35,589 bases of DNA from Candidatus Obscuribacterales bacterium (GCA_949127735.1 CASBPX010000100.1:1-35589); one strand, 5' to 3'; positions 22,174 through 31,277 are shown, numbered from the stretch's first letter. Made by a program: numbers and translations. The notes: generated by a model not told the origin, from the letters alone.

Positions 22174-24520
22174 GCTCTTGCTCCAGCAGCACTGTTACAG
22201 GGTCGCTCAGTTCGTCCACTGTCACTCCGTTCTTGTCGCGCAACCGCAGCCGAATCTGATGGTAAGAGCCTGGGGTGAGGCTACCAGCATTGATCTCAAT
22301 TCCGTTCGCTAAAGCAAAAGTCTGTTTTTCCATTACTGCAGCAGAGCCTTCATTATCAGGAAAATTTTCAAAAAAGGAATTGGCTTTGCTGACTTCAATT
22401 TGCATCGCATCGACATTTACACTGGCCTCGGGCGGCAGCTGTACGCGCGCTTTTAATTTTCCCCGGCTGAGAGCGGAGCTGATAACGCCTTCATATGATT
22501 CTGCGCCGTCAATTTGCAATACCGGCGCCACAGCTGAAGCTGGTACGAGCCTGCAATTTGATAATTCAATTTTGCGGCCAGGTGGTAGAAGCAAGAACAG
22601 CGATTCGATGGTCGGCTGAGAATACCAGTGCCAGTCTCGAGAAAGAGGCACGCGGATGAGCGTTTTTTTTGCGCCGATTACGCCTTTCGATTGATAATGA
22701 CCGGCGCCCTTATCATTAATACTGACGCCCAATTTGACCGGCTGCAAAATTTTGTCTAAGACTGTTACCTCGGCTTCCAAATAGTCGACACTGAGCGGAT
22801 TGACGCGCAGATTGTGAAAAGCCAGTGAATCTCCCTCGGCGATATGAGAAAGTATAACTTTGCTATTAGAAACAGGTGAGAGCTTAACTCCACCCAGGCG
22901 ATGGGTATAGCCACTTTCGCTGCTGCTCAAAGCGAGCTCTACTGCTGCGGGCACCGCATTTGCAGGCAAATAATTGAGCTCTACAAATTTGCGTTCGGGC
23001 GAGTGCCAGACCAGAATTTTATTGCCTGCCAGTCTTTTAAAGCGGGTGCTGTCAATGAAGGGCGACTCGCTAAATTGAATCGGATCAAAAGTGACAAACT
23101 GCTCCGAGCGATCTTTGTCAGTAAAGGGCGGCTTCAAAGCAGTAGTAAAAGTATTGCCATTCAGAATCATGTGGGCGCCGCCGCGTCTTTTCGGTATACC
23201 GAGAATCGATATTTTGCTGGTAGCAGCTGCAGGTAAAGTTCGCGCTTCTTTGACTAGTTCTCTTACTTCCTGGCCGGCATGTACCCATTCGAGATTATTT
23301 GAGTAGGCCGCTTTGCCTAAAACTATAATGCAAGTCGCCACCGCCCCGGCACCAATGATGCTTACCGTGTTGGCGACCAGCTCAGGTAACTTCCTTCTTC
23401 GCCCTTGCAGTAGTATCAGTGACGGTGCCAGCAAAGCAAGCGGCATGGTGAGAAAGAAACAAAATCTTCCTCCTTCAAGGTCATAACCCAGGCCCCAGAG
23501 CTTATAGATAGGAGCCAGGCAGGTGACCAGCCAAATTAAAATAAAGAGTGACCAGCGAATACTAATGGTCAGGCTTGCCAGCCGCAAAATAATCAGTACC
23601 GCCAAAATTACATAACAGATTTGCAAAAATGGCTGTTGCCATGGAGCGGAACCAAAAACATTTTCTGCCAGGGGGAAAAATAAACGCTTCAGTGTATCGA
23701 TATCAAGCCATCGTGAAAGAGCATTAGCTGCTTGCGAATCACCGATGCCCTGTACGTAGCCGCCTAAGAGTGTGCCGAGAGCCAGATAGCGCAAGATGAA
23801 ATAAACGACGGTGGAAATCCATAATGGAGCCGCTAATTTGAAAGCACGGCGCAGGCTAAATGTCTGGCCAAAAAGAAGATATATGGCAGTCACCATGACT
23901 GGTGCGCCGATGGCCATTTCTTTTGTCCACATGGCTAGCCAGAAGCAGAGTACCGCAAGGCTAATGTAGCGCCGATAATTACTAGTGTTTCTTTCGGCTG
24001 CCACACTGAGATTGAGACAGCCTAGATAGAAAACCGCGCAAACAATGTCGACTCTTCCGACCACCCATGAAACGCTTTCACAATGTAGTGGTGAGACCGC
24101 AAATAGAGCGGCACTGAGAAGGGCAACCAGAGCGCCTTGCTTGTTATTTTGTCGATTGTGGTGGCTTTTGCTCAAGTTGTAAATGAGCCAGTAGAAGAGC
24201 ACCACGAGCACATTGTATGAGAGTAAATTGGTCAAATAGTAGCCAAAGGCGTTAGCGCGCCAGAGACAAAAATCGGTGAAGAGGCTGACCATTAGCCATG
24301 GTCGCCAGACAGCCATACCTGGTACACGCATAAAATTGCTGGTGAAATCAGACCAGAGCAAATTGTAGTCACCGGCAAAAATATGGCTGGCGTAAGCGAT
24401 CTCGCCAAAATCGTCAGCGAGGAAATAGCTGCCCAGGGTGCGGGCAAAAACCAGCCAGACAATGGCGCTTAGCACAACAACGTGTAAAAGAGGATTTGCC
24501 GCCAAGCGTAATTTTTCCAT
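22163..24520 (-). CDS. GT-C/TMTC-like membrane protein with C-terminal beta-rich domains (785 aa)
   Basis: The first loop has FLADDFGEIAYA, an Asp-Asp as in GT-C enzymes, followed by WRPW and WVVGRVDIVCAVFYLG, which recall TMTC/GT-C proteins; the helical part runs to about residue 420. About 365 residues follow, predicted outside the cell membrane and beta-rich, including LLLPPGRKIELSNCRLVP, which resembles the end of the 908-residue protein (IVLFPGR, LFRNVKLT), and a final Ig-like part. ATG 24520 overlaps the upstream stop (TGATG) with AGGA 10 nt before; a longer in-frame start at 24556 has no site. It overlaps the next gene by 11 bp. A run of eight T (22663-22670) could slip. Activity is inferred from family resemblance only. 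Confidence 0.72.
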   Translation of the reverse strand: MEKLRLAANPLLHVVVLSAIVWLVFARTLGSYFLADDFGEIAYASHIFAGDYNLLWSDFTSNFMRVPGMAVWRPWLMVSLFTDFCLWRANAFGYYLTNLLSYNVLVVLFYWLIYNLSKSHHNRQNNKQGALVALLSAALFAVSPLHCESVSWVVGRVDIVCAVFYLGCLNLSVAAERNTSNYRRYISLAVLCFWLAMWTKEMAIGAPVMVTAIYLLFGQTFSLRRAFKLAAPLWISTVVYFILRYLALGTLLGGYVQGIGDSQAANALSRWLDIDTLKRLFFPLAENVFGSAPWQQPFLQICYVILAVLIILRLASLTISIRWSLFILIWLVTCLAPIYKLWGLGYDLEGGRFCFFLTMPLALLAPSLILLQGRRRKLPELVANTVSIIGAGAVATCIIVLGKAAYSNNLEWVHAGQEVRELVKEARTLPAAATSKISILGIPKRRGGAHMILNGNTFTTALKPPFTDKDRSEQFVTFDPIQFSESPFIDSTRFKRLAGNKILVWHSPERKFVELNYLPANAVPAAVELALSSSESGYTHRLGGVKLSPVSNSKVILSHIAEGDSLAFHNLRVNPLSVDYLEAEVTVLDKILQPVKLGVSINDKGAGHYQSKGVIGAKKTLIRVPLSRDWHWYSQPTIESLFLLLPPGRKIELSNCRLVPASAVAPVLQIDGAESYEGVISSALSRGKLKARVQLPPEASVNVDAMQIEVSKANSFFENFPDNEGSAAVMEKQTFALANGIEINAGSLTPGSYHQIRLRLRDKNGVTVDELSDPVTVLLEQEHAP
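22663..22670. repeat. Homopolymer of eight T (A8 in the coding strand)
   Basis: Eight T in the plus strand read as A8 in the 785-residue GT-C gene, within the C-terminal domain. A one-base slip would truncate the outer domain but leave the helices intact. Confidence 0.5.
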
Positions 24521-27204
24521 CAGAAAATTTCCTGCGGCGAATAAAAGGGATGGCAATTAATTTCGCGAGCAGATAGCTTAATCGAGGCTGACTTGTCTGG
24601 GTAAGAGCAGTGCAGCTGCAAATTTGTGCCATGGGTCTTGGCCAGGTTGACCACAAAAGATTGCTTCAGAGGCTGACCGGGGGTTATTTTAAGCAAGCCT
24701 GGCAGTGGCAGCTTGTGCTCATGGCCGTCTGCAGTCCAGGTGAGGTAAAGCTCAGGAGATAGTGGAGTAGCATCAATCAATGGTAGTGGTAGTGGTAGTG
24801 GTGCTTTATTATTTTTGTTTGTTGCCGGCCAGTTGATATTGATACCGAGTAACTGCTGCTGTGCTTGCACTAGAGCTGGTGCTATGGCCAGATGTGCTTC
24901 GCCTCCAGTGGCGCTGGTTGCTGCTGGTTTAATTTCAGTTCTCAGCAGATTTCCCTTGACCTTAATCAGCCGCACATTTAAATCTAAACCTTCGCCGATG
25001 GCTTCGCTGGCCCCTTTGTATGAGATAGACCATTTGCCCTGGCGTGCCGGCACTTTTTCATCAAAACGAGGGTCTGTCAGCCCGCTGTCGTTCTCTACAC
25101 CGTAAAAAGCTTTCTCCCACGAGTAAACCGCTCGGGAAGGAATGACATGACCGAGCCCAGCAGAGAAAAATTTAGAAGGTGCTGACGACTTTTGTTCAAT
25201 GGTAATTTCGTTGGTGATCGTCAGTTGGTCTTTTTTTAGGGGAATGGCAAACCATTGCCGCAGATCACTGTTGCTTACTCCTGCAGGCCCGCTGAGGCAA
25301 TCAAAAATGTAGGCGCACTCCAGGTAAGAGCCGCCAGAACTATTGGTTTTGAGATAATTCCAATCGTCTAATGAACTGATTGCGGCAATAGCTGAGCCCG
25401 ACGCTAATAAGGACTGAGCATTAAGTGTGAGGTCAAATTGATTTTTTAGTAGTTGTCCCTGGTCGCTATCTACCAAAATGAACCACTGGTCGCCGTCATC
25501 TTTGAGAGCGCTCGCAGGCAATATAATTTGGCCGCTCAACTTTTCGCCGGGGCGGTTGAGAGCAATTATGCCTTCACCGGCCCGTCCATTGGCGCGCTGA
25601 CTGATGGCACACAGGCCAATGGCAAGAATTGCCAGCGACACTGTCAAAAGGCGGGCTATGCGCTTACTCAATGGCTGCCAGTCTAAACGGTTAATAGTCA
25701 AATAAATAGCGACAAAAAAGGCAAGGGCGCAGGCCCCAGCTGTGATACCGCGGGCTATGAGATCTGTGCCTTGAACAATACAAAGACTGGCGGTGTCGCT
25801 GCCAAAAGAAAAAGGTGCTCTGATATCGTCGCGTAAATATAGAAGCAAAGCCAGACCTGATAGCAATACGGCTTTGGGAGCATTGGCGCGAGGATTGGCT
25901 TTGATCAGGTCAAATAGTGTAGTCAATGCTGCTGCTGCAAAAATGATAAAAGCCGGCATGGCCAGCAGGTTATAGCGAGGAACAGTAATGAAAGCAAGGT
26001 AAGGCAAATTCAAAACAACCAGTAGAAGCACCAGCAGTCTGCCTACGGTCAATCTGCGTCCGGCGCCCACTGTGGCCAGGCACAAGCCGCATAGCGAAAG
26101 CAAAATGATAATTTGATGAAAGAGCACTTGCTGCTGAAAAGCCACAGGCCCAATGCTAATTCTGAAATCGTTCCATGGGAATTTATAAAGTCTTGCCGGT
26201 TTATCTAGAGCTAGTTTGATAAAACGCGAAGAACTTTTTTTCAAAGCTTCTTGTGTCAGGGTGGCGAAGCTTTTCTTTTCGATGCCGTTGCCATCTGGGT
26301 AGGGATAGCTGAGAAAGCCTTGAATATCGCTATTTGTACCGATGAAAAGATTGTAGTTGCCGACTCTATCGACAATGGGCGACATTTTATTGAAGGCCGT
26401 TTTTTGAAAAATAAACCATGGTGTCAGTATCAGAGCCATACCAAAAATGGTGGCAAGCACGGCCTTGAGCGCCGGCCTCCAGTTTGTCCATTTGCCCTCG
26501 GTGGCTGCCATGGCCACTGCGGCCAGTGCGCTTACCGTAAACAATATCATTGACGAGCGGGTCAACTGCAAAAGCACCAGCAGAACTCCAAGACCGATGC
26601 AGAAAGCCACCGCTTTAGTACGAGTGAAGAACAACCTGACTAAAATGACAATGGCGGCCATTTCTAAAAATGTGGCAAATGATTCGCTGTACAGCCGTCC
26701 GCTGTTGACGATAAAGGCCGGGTAGAACGCTCCTAAATATCCGGCGACAAGGCCGGTAATACGATTCCAGAGCCGGCCTGTGGCAATGGCGATGAAGACT
26801 GCGGTAGCTGCTGATATTAAAGACTGAGCCGTCAAAAATAAATCTGAATTGGCGGCGTTGAATGGGCTAAAAGTTAAACTGGAACAAAGCAATAGAAAAA
26901 ATGGAAAGGTAGGGCCGGAAATAGCAAATTCTTTCCACTCGGGGCCGAACATTGGTGCGACAAAATTGAGTTTGCTTAAAGCTGTTGCGTAACGCAGGTA
27001 TTCAGAAGCGTCTGAGACCCCATAACAGTTGATATGCTCGGTGCCGAAGTTGAACCAGAGACGCACTGCCAGAGCCACTGCAAAAATATAGAGCAAGGCC
27101 GTTAGAGGCTTCGACTGTGTGCCGGAAGGGTTCACAGCGGCGTTGCTTGAATGCAAACTGTTGTTATTCGTGCTTTCCTGCGAGGTTTCCACCAAGTCGC
27201 TCAT
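24520..27204 (-). CDS. GT-C/PMT-like membrane glycosyltransferase with large C-terminal domain (894 aa)
   Basis: Paralogue of the 15532-18258 product. Shared blocks, in order: first-loop GVSDASEYLRYAT against FFADSAGYLVSAT; ISGPTFPF against IDGPVIPI; FYPAFIVNSGRLYSES against FYPGAAYASGRYLTEP; WNDF then a QQ/His block; VPRYNLLAMPAFIIFAA against CPRYGYPSMPCFVILAA; then, outside the membrane, ILVDSD against VLVDSN, DLRQWFAIPL against SFRQWRMLEL and IPSRAVYSWEKAFYGV against LPSRSLYSYSKAIGTG. So the outer domain is homologous too, not a separate fusion. Start is uncertain: ATG 27204 has AAAGGA only 2-3 nt upstream; TTG 27219 is an alternative. It overlaps the upstream GT4 gene by about 41 bp and the next GT-C gene by one base. 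A Pro-Leu run (hexanucleotide repeat) lies near the C-terminus. Confidence 0.78.
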   Translation of the reverse strand: MSDLVETSQESTNNNSLHSSNAAVNPSGTQSKPLTALLYIFAVALAVRLWFNFGTEHINCYGVSDASEYLRYATALSKLNFVAPMFGPEWKEFAISGPTFPFFLLLCSSLTFSPFNAANSDLFLTAQSLISAATAVFIAIATGRLWNRITGLVAGYLGAFYPAFIVNSGRLYSESFATFLEMAAIVILVRLFFTRTKAVAFCIGLGVLLVLLQLTRSSMILFTVSALAAVAMAATEGKWTNWRPALKAVLATIFGMALILTPWFIFQKTAFNKMSPIVDRVGNYNLFIGTNSDIQGFLSYPYPDGNGIEKKSFATLTQEALKKSSSRFIKLALDKPARLYKFPWNDFRISIGPVAFQQQVLFHQIIILLSLCGLCLATVGAGRRLTVGRLLVLLLVVLNLPYLAFITVPRYNLLAMPAFIIFAAAALTTLFDLIKANPRANAPKAVLLSGLALLLYLRDDIRAPFSFGSDTASLCIVQGTDLIARGITAGACALAFFVAIYLTINRLDWQPLSKRIARLLTVSLAILAIGLCAISQRANGRAGEGIIALNRPGEKLSGQIILPASALKDDGDQWFILVDSDQGQLLKNQFDLTLNAQSLLASGSAIAAISSLDDWNYLKTNSSGGSYLECAYIFDCLSGPAGVSNSDLRQWFAIPLKKDQLTITNEITIEQKSSAPSKFFSAGLGHVIPSRAVYSWEKAFYGVENDSGLTDPRFDEKVPARQGKWSISYKGASEAIGEGLDLNVRLIKVKGNLLRTEIKPAATSATGGEAHLAIAPALVQAQQQLLGININWPATNKNNKAPLPLPLPLIDATPLSPELYLTWTADGHEHKLPLPGLLKITPGQPLKQSFVVNLAKTHGTNLQLHCSYPDKSASIKLSAREINCHPFYSPQEIF
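24781..24803. repeat. Hexanucleotide repeat encoding Pro-Leu run
   Basis: TGGTAG occurs three times in tandem plus a partial copy, encoding PLPLPLPL in the outer domain of the 894-residue protein. Copy changes would add or remove Pro-Leu pairs without a frameshift. Confidence 0.6.
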
Positions 27205-28714
27205 TATCCTTTCGGTCAATGGAAGTTTCCAGATTGGTCAAAAATTGCGGCATCTTTTCTTCTCTGGTGCCCATCAGTCTCAGTGTTTTTCTTGAAACCT
27301 TGCTCACTAATTTAGCGGCAAAAAGTTTTGGACGAGCTTTGAGAATGCGCCACCAGTGCGCGATTCTGAATCGATAAGAGCGTTGAAAGAGCAAATCGTA
27401 AATTGATTTGTCGAAGCTATCTATGAGGGTAGCAGCGTCTTCAGTGGCACGGCGATAATCATGGTGATAAAGACTGCGTGCCGCCGGTGAATTTTTTCGC
27501 TCGTTAGATAGAGCGATTGCTTGTTCGTAGCATTTTACTGTTTGCCTGGCAATTTCAGTGCGATCAAAGTTTTTAACAGCCCGCTCGCGAGCGCCCTGGC
27601 TAAGCCGTTTGCGCTCGGCCTCGTCAGTGAGCAAAGTGATGCAGGCACGGGCCAGTGCGTCGGCGTCACAGGCAGGAATAATTAAGCCGGAATGATTATG
27701 TTCGATATATTCTTTGGTACCGCCGGCATCAGTGCCAATTACCGGTTTACCGCAAGCCATAGCTTCGAGGCAAGTGTAAGGCGAGTTGTCGTAAACAGAT
27801 GGCACCAGCGAAATGTCGGCACTGCGATAGTAACTGGGCAATTGATCAAGTGTAATGCGGTCGATAAATTTGACATAACTACTACAGTTGCTTTGCGCCA
27901 GTGATTTTTTCAAACCCGCCAGTACTGAAGTCATGCCTTCACCAGTGGTGGTGTCATCACCGATTATGACAAATTCAACTTGAGGGCAGGCGGCCACAAT
28001 TTTTGGTATGGCATCAACTAAATAAGTGATACCCTTGCGCCCTTCGAGGCGCCCGACAAATAATAGACGCAATTTGTCGCTGCGCGGCAGAGCCTGCTCG
28101 CCCTCTGGCGTAAAGACGCTGGTATCAATCGGGTTTCTGACAATTTCGATTTTGCTTAAAGCAATACCGAGATCACCTGAGACAAATTCGGCCAGATCTA
28201 TGCTTGGAGACGTGAGTACATCTGCTTGCAGCATGGCGATGCGTTCTAACATAGCCACAAATTGATGATCAAAAGAGGGCACCACATTGTGCAGTTTTTC
28301 AGCGATAAATTTTGAATGAGGTGTATAGAGGCGTATCACCAGCGGCGCTGCTTGCGTCACTGCTGGCACAATGCCTTCGGCCAGGAGCTCGGGGGTATCA
28401 ACCACATCGAATGGTTTTTCGTTATGCAGCTGAGCGAATTTGTCCCACAGAGCCATACTGCAAAATAAGACATATTTGCTGTACGGAATGCACATGCTCA
28501 AAGCCGCGAGCTTTGAAGTGAAAGGGTAGGCCTCTACCCGGTGGATGGTAATACCGTTATCATCCACAACTTTGGCCTTGTCTTTAGCCAGAGAAACAAC
28601 AACAACATCGTGGCCTAAATTTTTCAGCCCATGAGCCAGATGTTTTGTAAATGTGGCGATGCCACCAAAGCCGGTTTCGGGTGGATATTCTCTCGATATA
28701 AGACAGATTCGCAT
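27164..28714 (-). CDS. Family 4 glycosyltransferase (516 aa) with C-terminal extension
   Basis: GT-B fold retaining glycosyltransferase, probably adding a sugar to a lipid-linked glycan in the cytoplasm. It has the Gly-rich N-terminal loop SREYPPETGFGGIATF (8-22), the donor-site VGRLEGRKG (220-228), and the catalytic stretch PSVYDNSPYTCLEAMACGKPVIGTD with Asp309 and Glu317 in place of the Glu-x7-Glu pair; Asp in the first position is tolerated in many relatives. Residues past 400 extend the usual fold by some 110 residues, with a basic, helical segment RSYRFRIAHWWRILKARPKL that may bind the membrane. No ribosome site precedes ATG 28714; a TAGAAT box lies 8 nt upstream. It leads the minus-strand GT-C operon and overlaps the next gene. 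Sugar is unknown. Confidence 0.88.
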   Translation of the reverse strand: MRICLISREYPPETGFGGIATFTKHLAHGLKNLGHDVVVVSLAKDKAKVVDDNGITIHRVEAYPFTSKLAALSMCIPYSKYVLFCSMALWDKFAQLHNEKPFDVVDTPELLAEGIVPAVTQAAPLVIRLYTPHSKFIAEKLHNVVPSFDHQFVAMLERIAMLQADVLTSPSIDLAEFVSGDLGIALSKIEIVRNPIDTSVFTPEGEQALPRSDKLRLLFVGRLEGRKGITYLVDAIPKIVAACPQVEFVIIGDDTTTGEGMTSVLAGLKKSLAQSNCSSYVKFIDRITLDQLPSYYRSADISLVPSVYDNSPYTCLEAMACGKPVIGTDAGGTKEYIEHNHSGLIIPACDADALARACITLLTDEAERKRLSQGARERAVKNFDRTEIARQTVKCYEQAIALSNERKNSPAARSLYHHDYRRATEDAATLIDSFDKSIYDLLFQRSYRFRIAHWWRILKARPKLFAAKLVSKVSRKTLRLMGTREEKMPQFLTNLETSIDRKDNERLGGNLAGKHE

Positions 28715-28722
28715 ATACCGAT

Positions 28723-28728
28723 ATTCTA
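28723..28728 (-). promoter_or_regulatory. -10-like TAGAAT eight nt before the GT4 start
   Basis: On the minus strand TAGAAT ends 8 bases before ATG 28714, which lacks a Shine-Dalgarno, the same arrangement as at 1785. No good -35 is visible 16-18 bp upstream. A leaderless transcript would fit. Confidence 0.35.
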
Positions 28729-28786
28729 TCGTTGTACGGCACCCTGGTGTGGGCTTCTAAAATTGTAACTCTAAAATTCTGGTAAC

Positions 28787-28805
28787 ATAGCCGACTAGCG
28801 GCTGT
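28787..28805. repeat. Hairpin AGCCG-ACTAG-CGGCT in the divergent promoter region
   Basis: Five perfect GC-rich pairs, extended by a T-G and an A-T pair, around a 5-nt loop. It lies between two divergent GT4 genes, 25 nt before ATG 28831. It may be an operator or a structure in the leader of the plus-strand gene; no T run follows. Confidence 0.4.
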
Positions 28806-28830
28806 TAATGCTGGTTTGCACTATTTGGCT

Positions 28831-30255
28831 ATGAGAAGAGTTTTACTTACTGCCCACAAGTTTTTTCCGGAGCATCGCGCCGGAACTGAAGTGTTGACTC
28901 TAAAAATTGCTCAAGAGTTGCAGAAGCGAAATTACGAAGTAAAGGTTGTGGCGGCTAATCCACCAGATCTTGATGCCAGGCGCAAGGCCGAGACCGCTTC
29001 GCAAATAGAAAGCAATTATGATTTTGAAGACGTTCCGGTTCACATAGTCGAAGAAGGGCTCAGGCTCAAAGATTACAAATTTGATTTTGAATATTATCAT
29101 CCTCACATAAAAGCGCATTTTGCCAAAATTTTGCAGCAGTTCAAGCCTGATCTTGTACAAGCCGTGCATGTACAAAACCTCTCAGCTGCGGTGATTGAGG
29201 CCTGTAATGAGGCTCACGTGCCGGTTGTTTTTTACAGTACTGATTTCTGGTTTGTTTGCCCGATTGTGCAATTAAAACGACCAGACGGGGCCGTTTGTAG
29301 AGGGCCTGGGCCACTGGCGCTTAAATGTTTGGATTGTTATACGCCCAAATTATTTCCGGGAGACGCAGAAATTGTTCAAGCGGTGACGGAAAAATATCCT
29401 GCCGTTGGTGCCAATTTAGAAACATTGCCGGCTCCCGTAAAAGACCTGACAAAGTCTGCTTTAAGCTCCCTTTACCGTACCATCAAACTGCCTGGAGCTG
29501 TGCAGGCAACCATGGCGCGACCGGCGATATTGAAAGATTTTGCCAATGGTCTTGCCAAAATCTTGGTGCCCACCAAATTGATGCGCGACATCTTTGTTGA
29601 AAATGGAATTAATGACAAGCTTATTCGCATTGTTCATTTCGGCATAGATACGGCAAAACTGGTGGATCATCAGGTCAAGAAACCATCGGCAAAGTTGCGT
29701 ATAGGCTATATCGGCACCTTTTTTGAACATAAAGGTGTTGATTTATTGATCAAGGCTTTCCTCTCTCTCTCTCTGGAACACGCTTCTAGAGCCGAGCTTA
29801 AGTTATATGGAGACCTTAAGCAGTTTCCTCAATATGTTGCAGTATTGAAAAAGTTAGTATTTGCTGCCGGTGGGAAAGGTGACGCTGTCAGCTTTCTTGG
29901 TACTTTTCCCAATGATGCTCTCGGTTCCGTATTAGAAGAAATCGATGTTCTGGTTGTGCCATCCCGCTGGTATGAAAACACACCGTTGGTGATGCAATCG
30001 GCGCTGGCCACGCGTACTCCACTGATTGTCACAGATCTTGGGGGCATGTCTGAATTAGTAAGGGAAGGCGAAAACGGATTATTGTTCAAACTTAATGATC
30101 ACAAGTCGCTGGCGCGGCAATTAACTGCGGTGCTGGCTGATAGTACGCTGCTGGCAAAATTTTCCGCCAATATAAAACCTGAACGCACAGTTGCCGACAT
30201 GGTTGATGATATAGAATCTGTGTACGCAGAAGTACTGACCGTGCGACCTCAATAA
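28831..30255 (+). CDS. Family 4 glycosyltransferase (474 aa), atypical catalytic pair
   Basis: GT-B fold enzyme starting MRRVLLTAHKFFPEHRAGTE, with the Gly-containing loop near 16-22 and donor-site block IGYIGTFFEHKGVDLLIKAF. The catalytic stretch reads VPSRWYENTPLVMQSALATRTPLIVTDLGG: Glu382 is present, but the position eight later, normally Glu (LEA or QEA), is Ser390. A change there could alter donor handling or rate. A run of seven CT dinucleotides (29761-29774) lies in the coding region. An in-frame TTG at 28816 is a longer alternative start; ATG 28831 is preferred by family alignment, although neither has a ribosome site. The epimerase gene follows after 20 nt and the polyprenyl-phosphate transferase after that, one probable operon. 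Confidence 0.85.
   Translation: MRRVLLTAHKFFPEHRAGTEVLTLKIAQELQKRNYEVKVVAANPPDLDARRKAETASQIESNYDFEDVPVHIVEEGLRLKDYKFDFEYYHPHIKAHFAKILQQFKPDLVQAVHVQNLSAAVIEACNEAHVPVVFYSTDFWFVCPIVQLKRPDGAVCRGPGPLALKCLDCYTPKLFPGDAEIVQAVTEKYPAVGANLETLPAPVKDLTKSALSSLYRTIKLPGAVQATMARPAILKDFANGLAKILVPTKLMRDIFVENGINDKLIRIVHFGIDTAKLVDHQVKKPSAKLRIGYIGTFFEHKGVDLLIKAFLSLSLEHASRAELKLYGDLKQFPQYVAVLKKLVFAAGGKGDAVSFLGTFPNDALGSVLEEIDVLVVPSRWYENTPLVMQSALATRTPLIVTDLGGMSELVREGENGLLFKLNDHKSLARQLTAVLADSTLLAKFSANIKPERTVADMVDDIESVYAEVLTVRPQ
29761..29774 (+). repeat. Dinucleotide repeat (CT)7 inside the GT4 gene
   Basis: Seven CT units encode part of FLSLSLEH just after the donor-site block. Gain or loss of one unit would frameshift the gene, as in phase-variable surface genes elsewhere, although functional tracts are usually longer. 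Confidence 0.6.
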
Positions 30256-30275
30256 AAAGCAGCAAGAATTAAACT

Positions 30276-31217
30276 ATGAAGGCTCTGTTAACTGGCGGAA
30301 ATGGATTTATAGGCACCCATCTTGTTGACCTGCTCAGAGCAGAGGGTCACGAAGTGCGGGTGTTCGACCGTTTTCCCAATCGCTTTCGGCCTGATAGACC
30401 TGATGTGGAATATCTCTTGGGCGAACTGGGCAATCAAGGCGAGATGGAAGAGGCGGTTCGTGGCGTCGATTGGGTTTTTCATCTGGCGTACAATACTTTG
30501 CCCCAAACTTCTAATGATGATCCTGTGCACGACGTCACGTCAAACGTTGTCGCTTCCATCAATTTGCTCAATGAGTGCGTTAAAGAGAAAGTGCGCAAAG
30601 TAGTTTTTGTTTCATCTGGTGGCACCGTATATGGTGTGCCGCAGTCGAGTTTGATTTCTGAAGATCACGAAAACAATCCTATTTGTTCTTATGGCATCAC
30701 CAAGTTGACCATCGAGAAATATCTGCATTTGTTCCAACGCCTTCACGGCCTCGAATATGTGGTGACGCGCTTTTCTAATCCTTATGGTGAACTCCAAAAC
30801 CCTAATGCTAAACAAGGTGCAATTGGAGTGTTTCTGGGCCATATTGCCAGAGAGCAGCCCATCGCTATCTGGGGAGACGGAGAAGTTGTGCGCGATTACC
30901 TTTACATAACCGATGCCGTTAAAGCTCTCTTATGCGCAGCACAGTATCAGCCTGAAGATAACTCCTCTCCGCGCATTTTTAATATCGGCTCAGGCGAAGG
31001 GCATTCGCTTAATCAGATTGTCGCCGCTATCAAAACCGTGGTGGGGCCCCAAGTTACAGTCAATTACTCCAGCTCTCGCTCCCTTGATGTGCCATGCAAC
31101 GTTTTGGATATTACGCGGGCGCGCACTTATTTAAAGTGGACTCCTGAAGTGCCTCTCACAAGAGGCATCGAAATGAGTTGGAATTGGATTAAATCTCTCC
31201 AATTAGCAAAGTCCTGA
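30276..31217 (+). CDS. NAD-dependent sugar epimerase/dehydratase (extended SDR)
   Basis: Modifies a nucleotide sugar in the cytoplasm. The 313-residue protein has the Rossmann motif GGNGFIG (7-13), VFHLAYNT, VFVSSGGTVYGVP with the catalytic Ser/Thr region, and YGITK (Tyr139, Lys143). RFSNPYG and GDGEVVRDYLYITDAV are typical of UDP-glucose 4-epimerase-like and related enzymes. It is slightly shorter than GalE (about 335 residues), which fits the broad GalE/WbpP/UDP-glucuronate-type group; the sequence does not fix the reaction. Ribosome site is weak (AGCAAGAA). It lies 20 nt after the GT4 gene and about 60 nt before the polyprenyl-phosphate transferase, so it may supply the sugar one of them uses. 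Confidence 0.88.
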   Translation: MKALLTGGNGFIGTHLVDLLRAEGHEVRVFDRFPNRFRPDRPDVEYLLGELGNQGEMEEAVRGVDWVFHLAYNTLPQTSNDDPVHDVTSNVVASINLLNECVKEKVRKVVFVSSGGTVYGVPQSSLISEDHENNPICSYGITKLTIEKYLHLFQRLHGLEYVVTRFSNPYGELQNPNAKQGAIGVFLGHIAREQPIAIWGDGEVVRDYLYITDAVKALLCAAQYQPEDNSSPRIFNIGSGEGHSLNQIVAAIKTVVGPQVTVNYSSSRSLDVPCNVLDITRARTYLKWTPEVPLTRGIEMSWNWIKSLQLAKS

Positions 31218-31277
31218 GCCCTTTATTTCACCATTGCCAAGTTGACCAAGTACGGCCAGTGTTGGACAATTGGTAGC

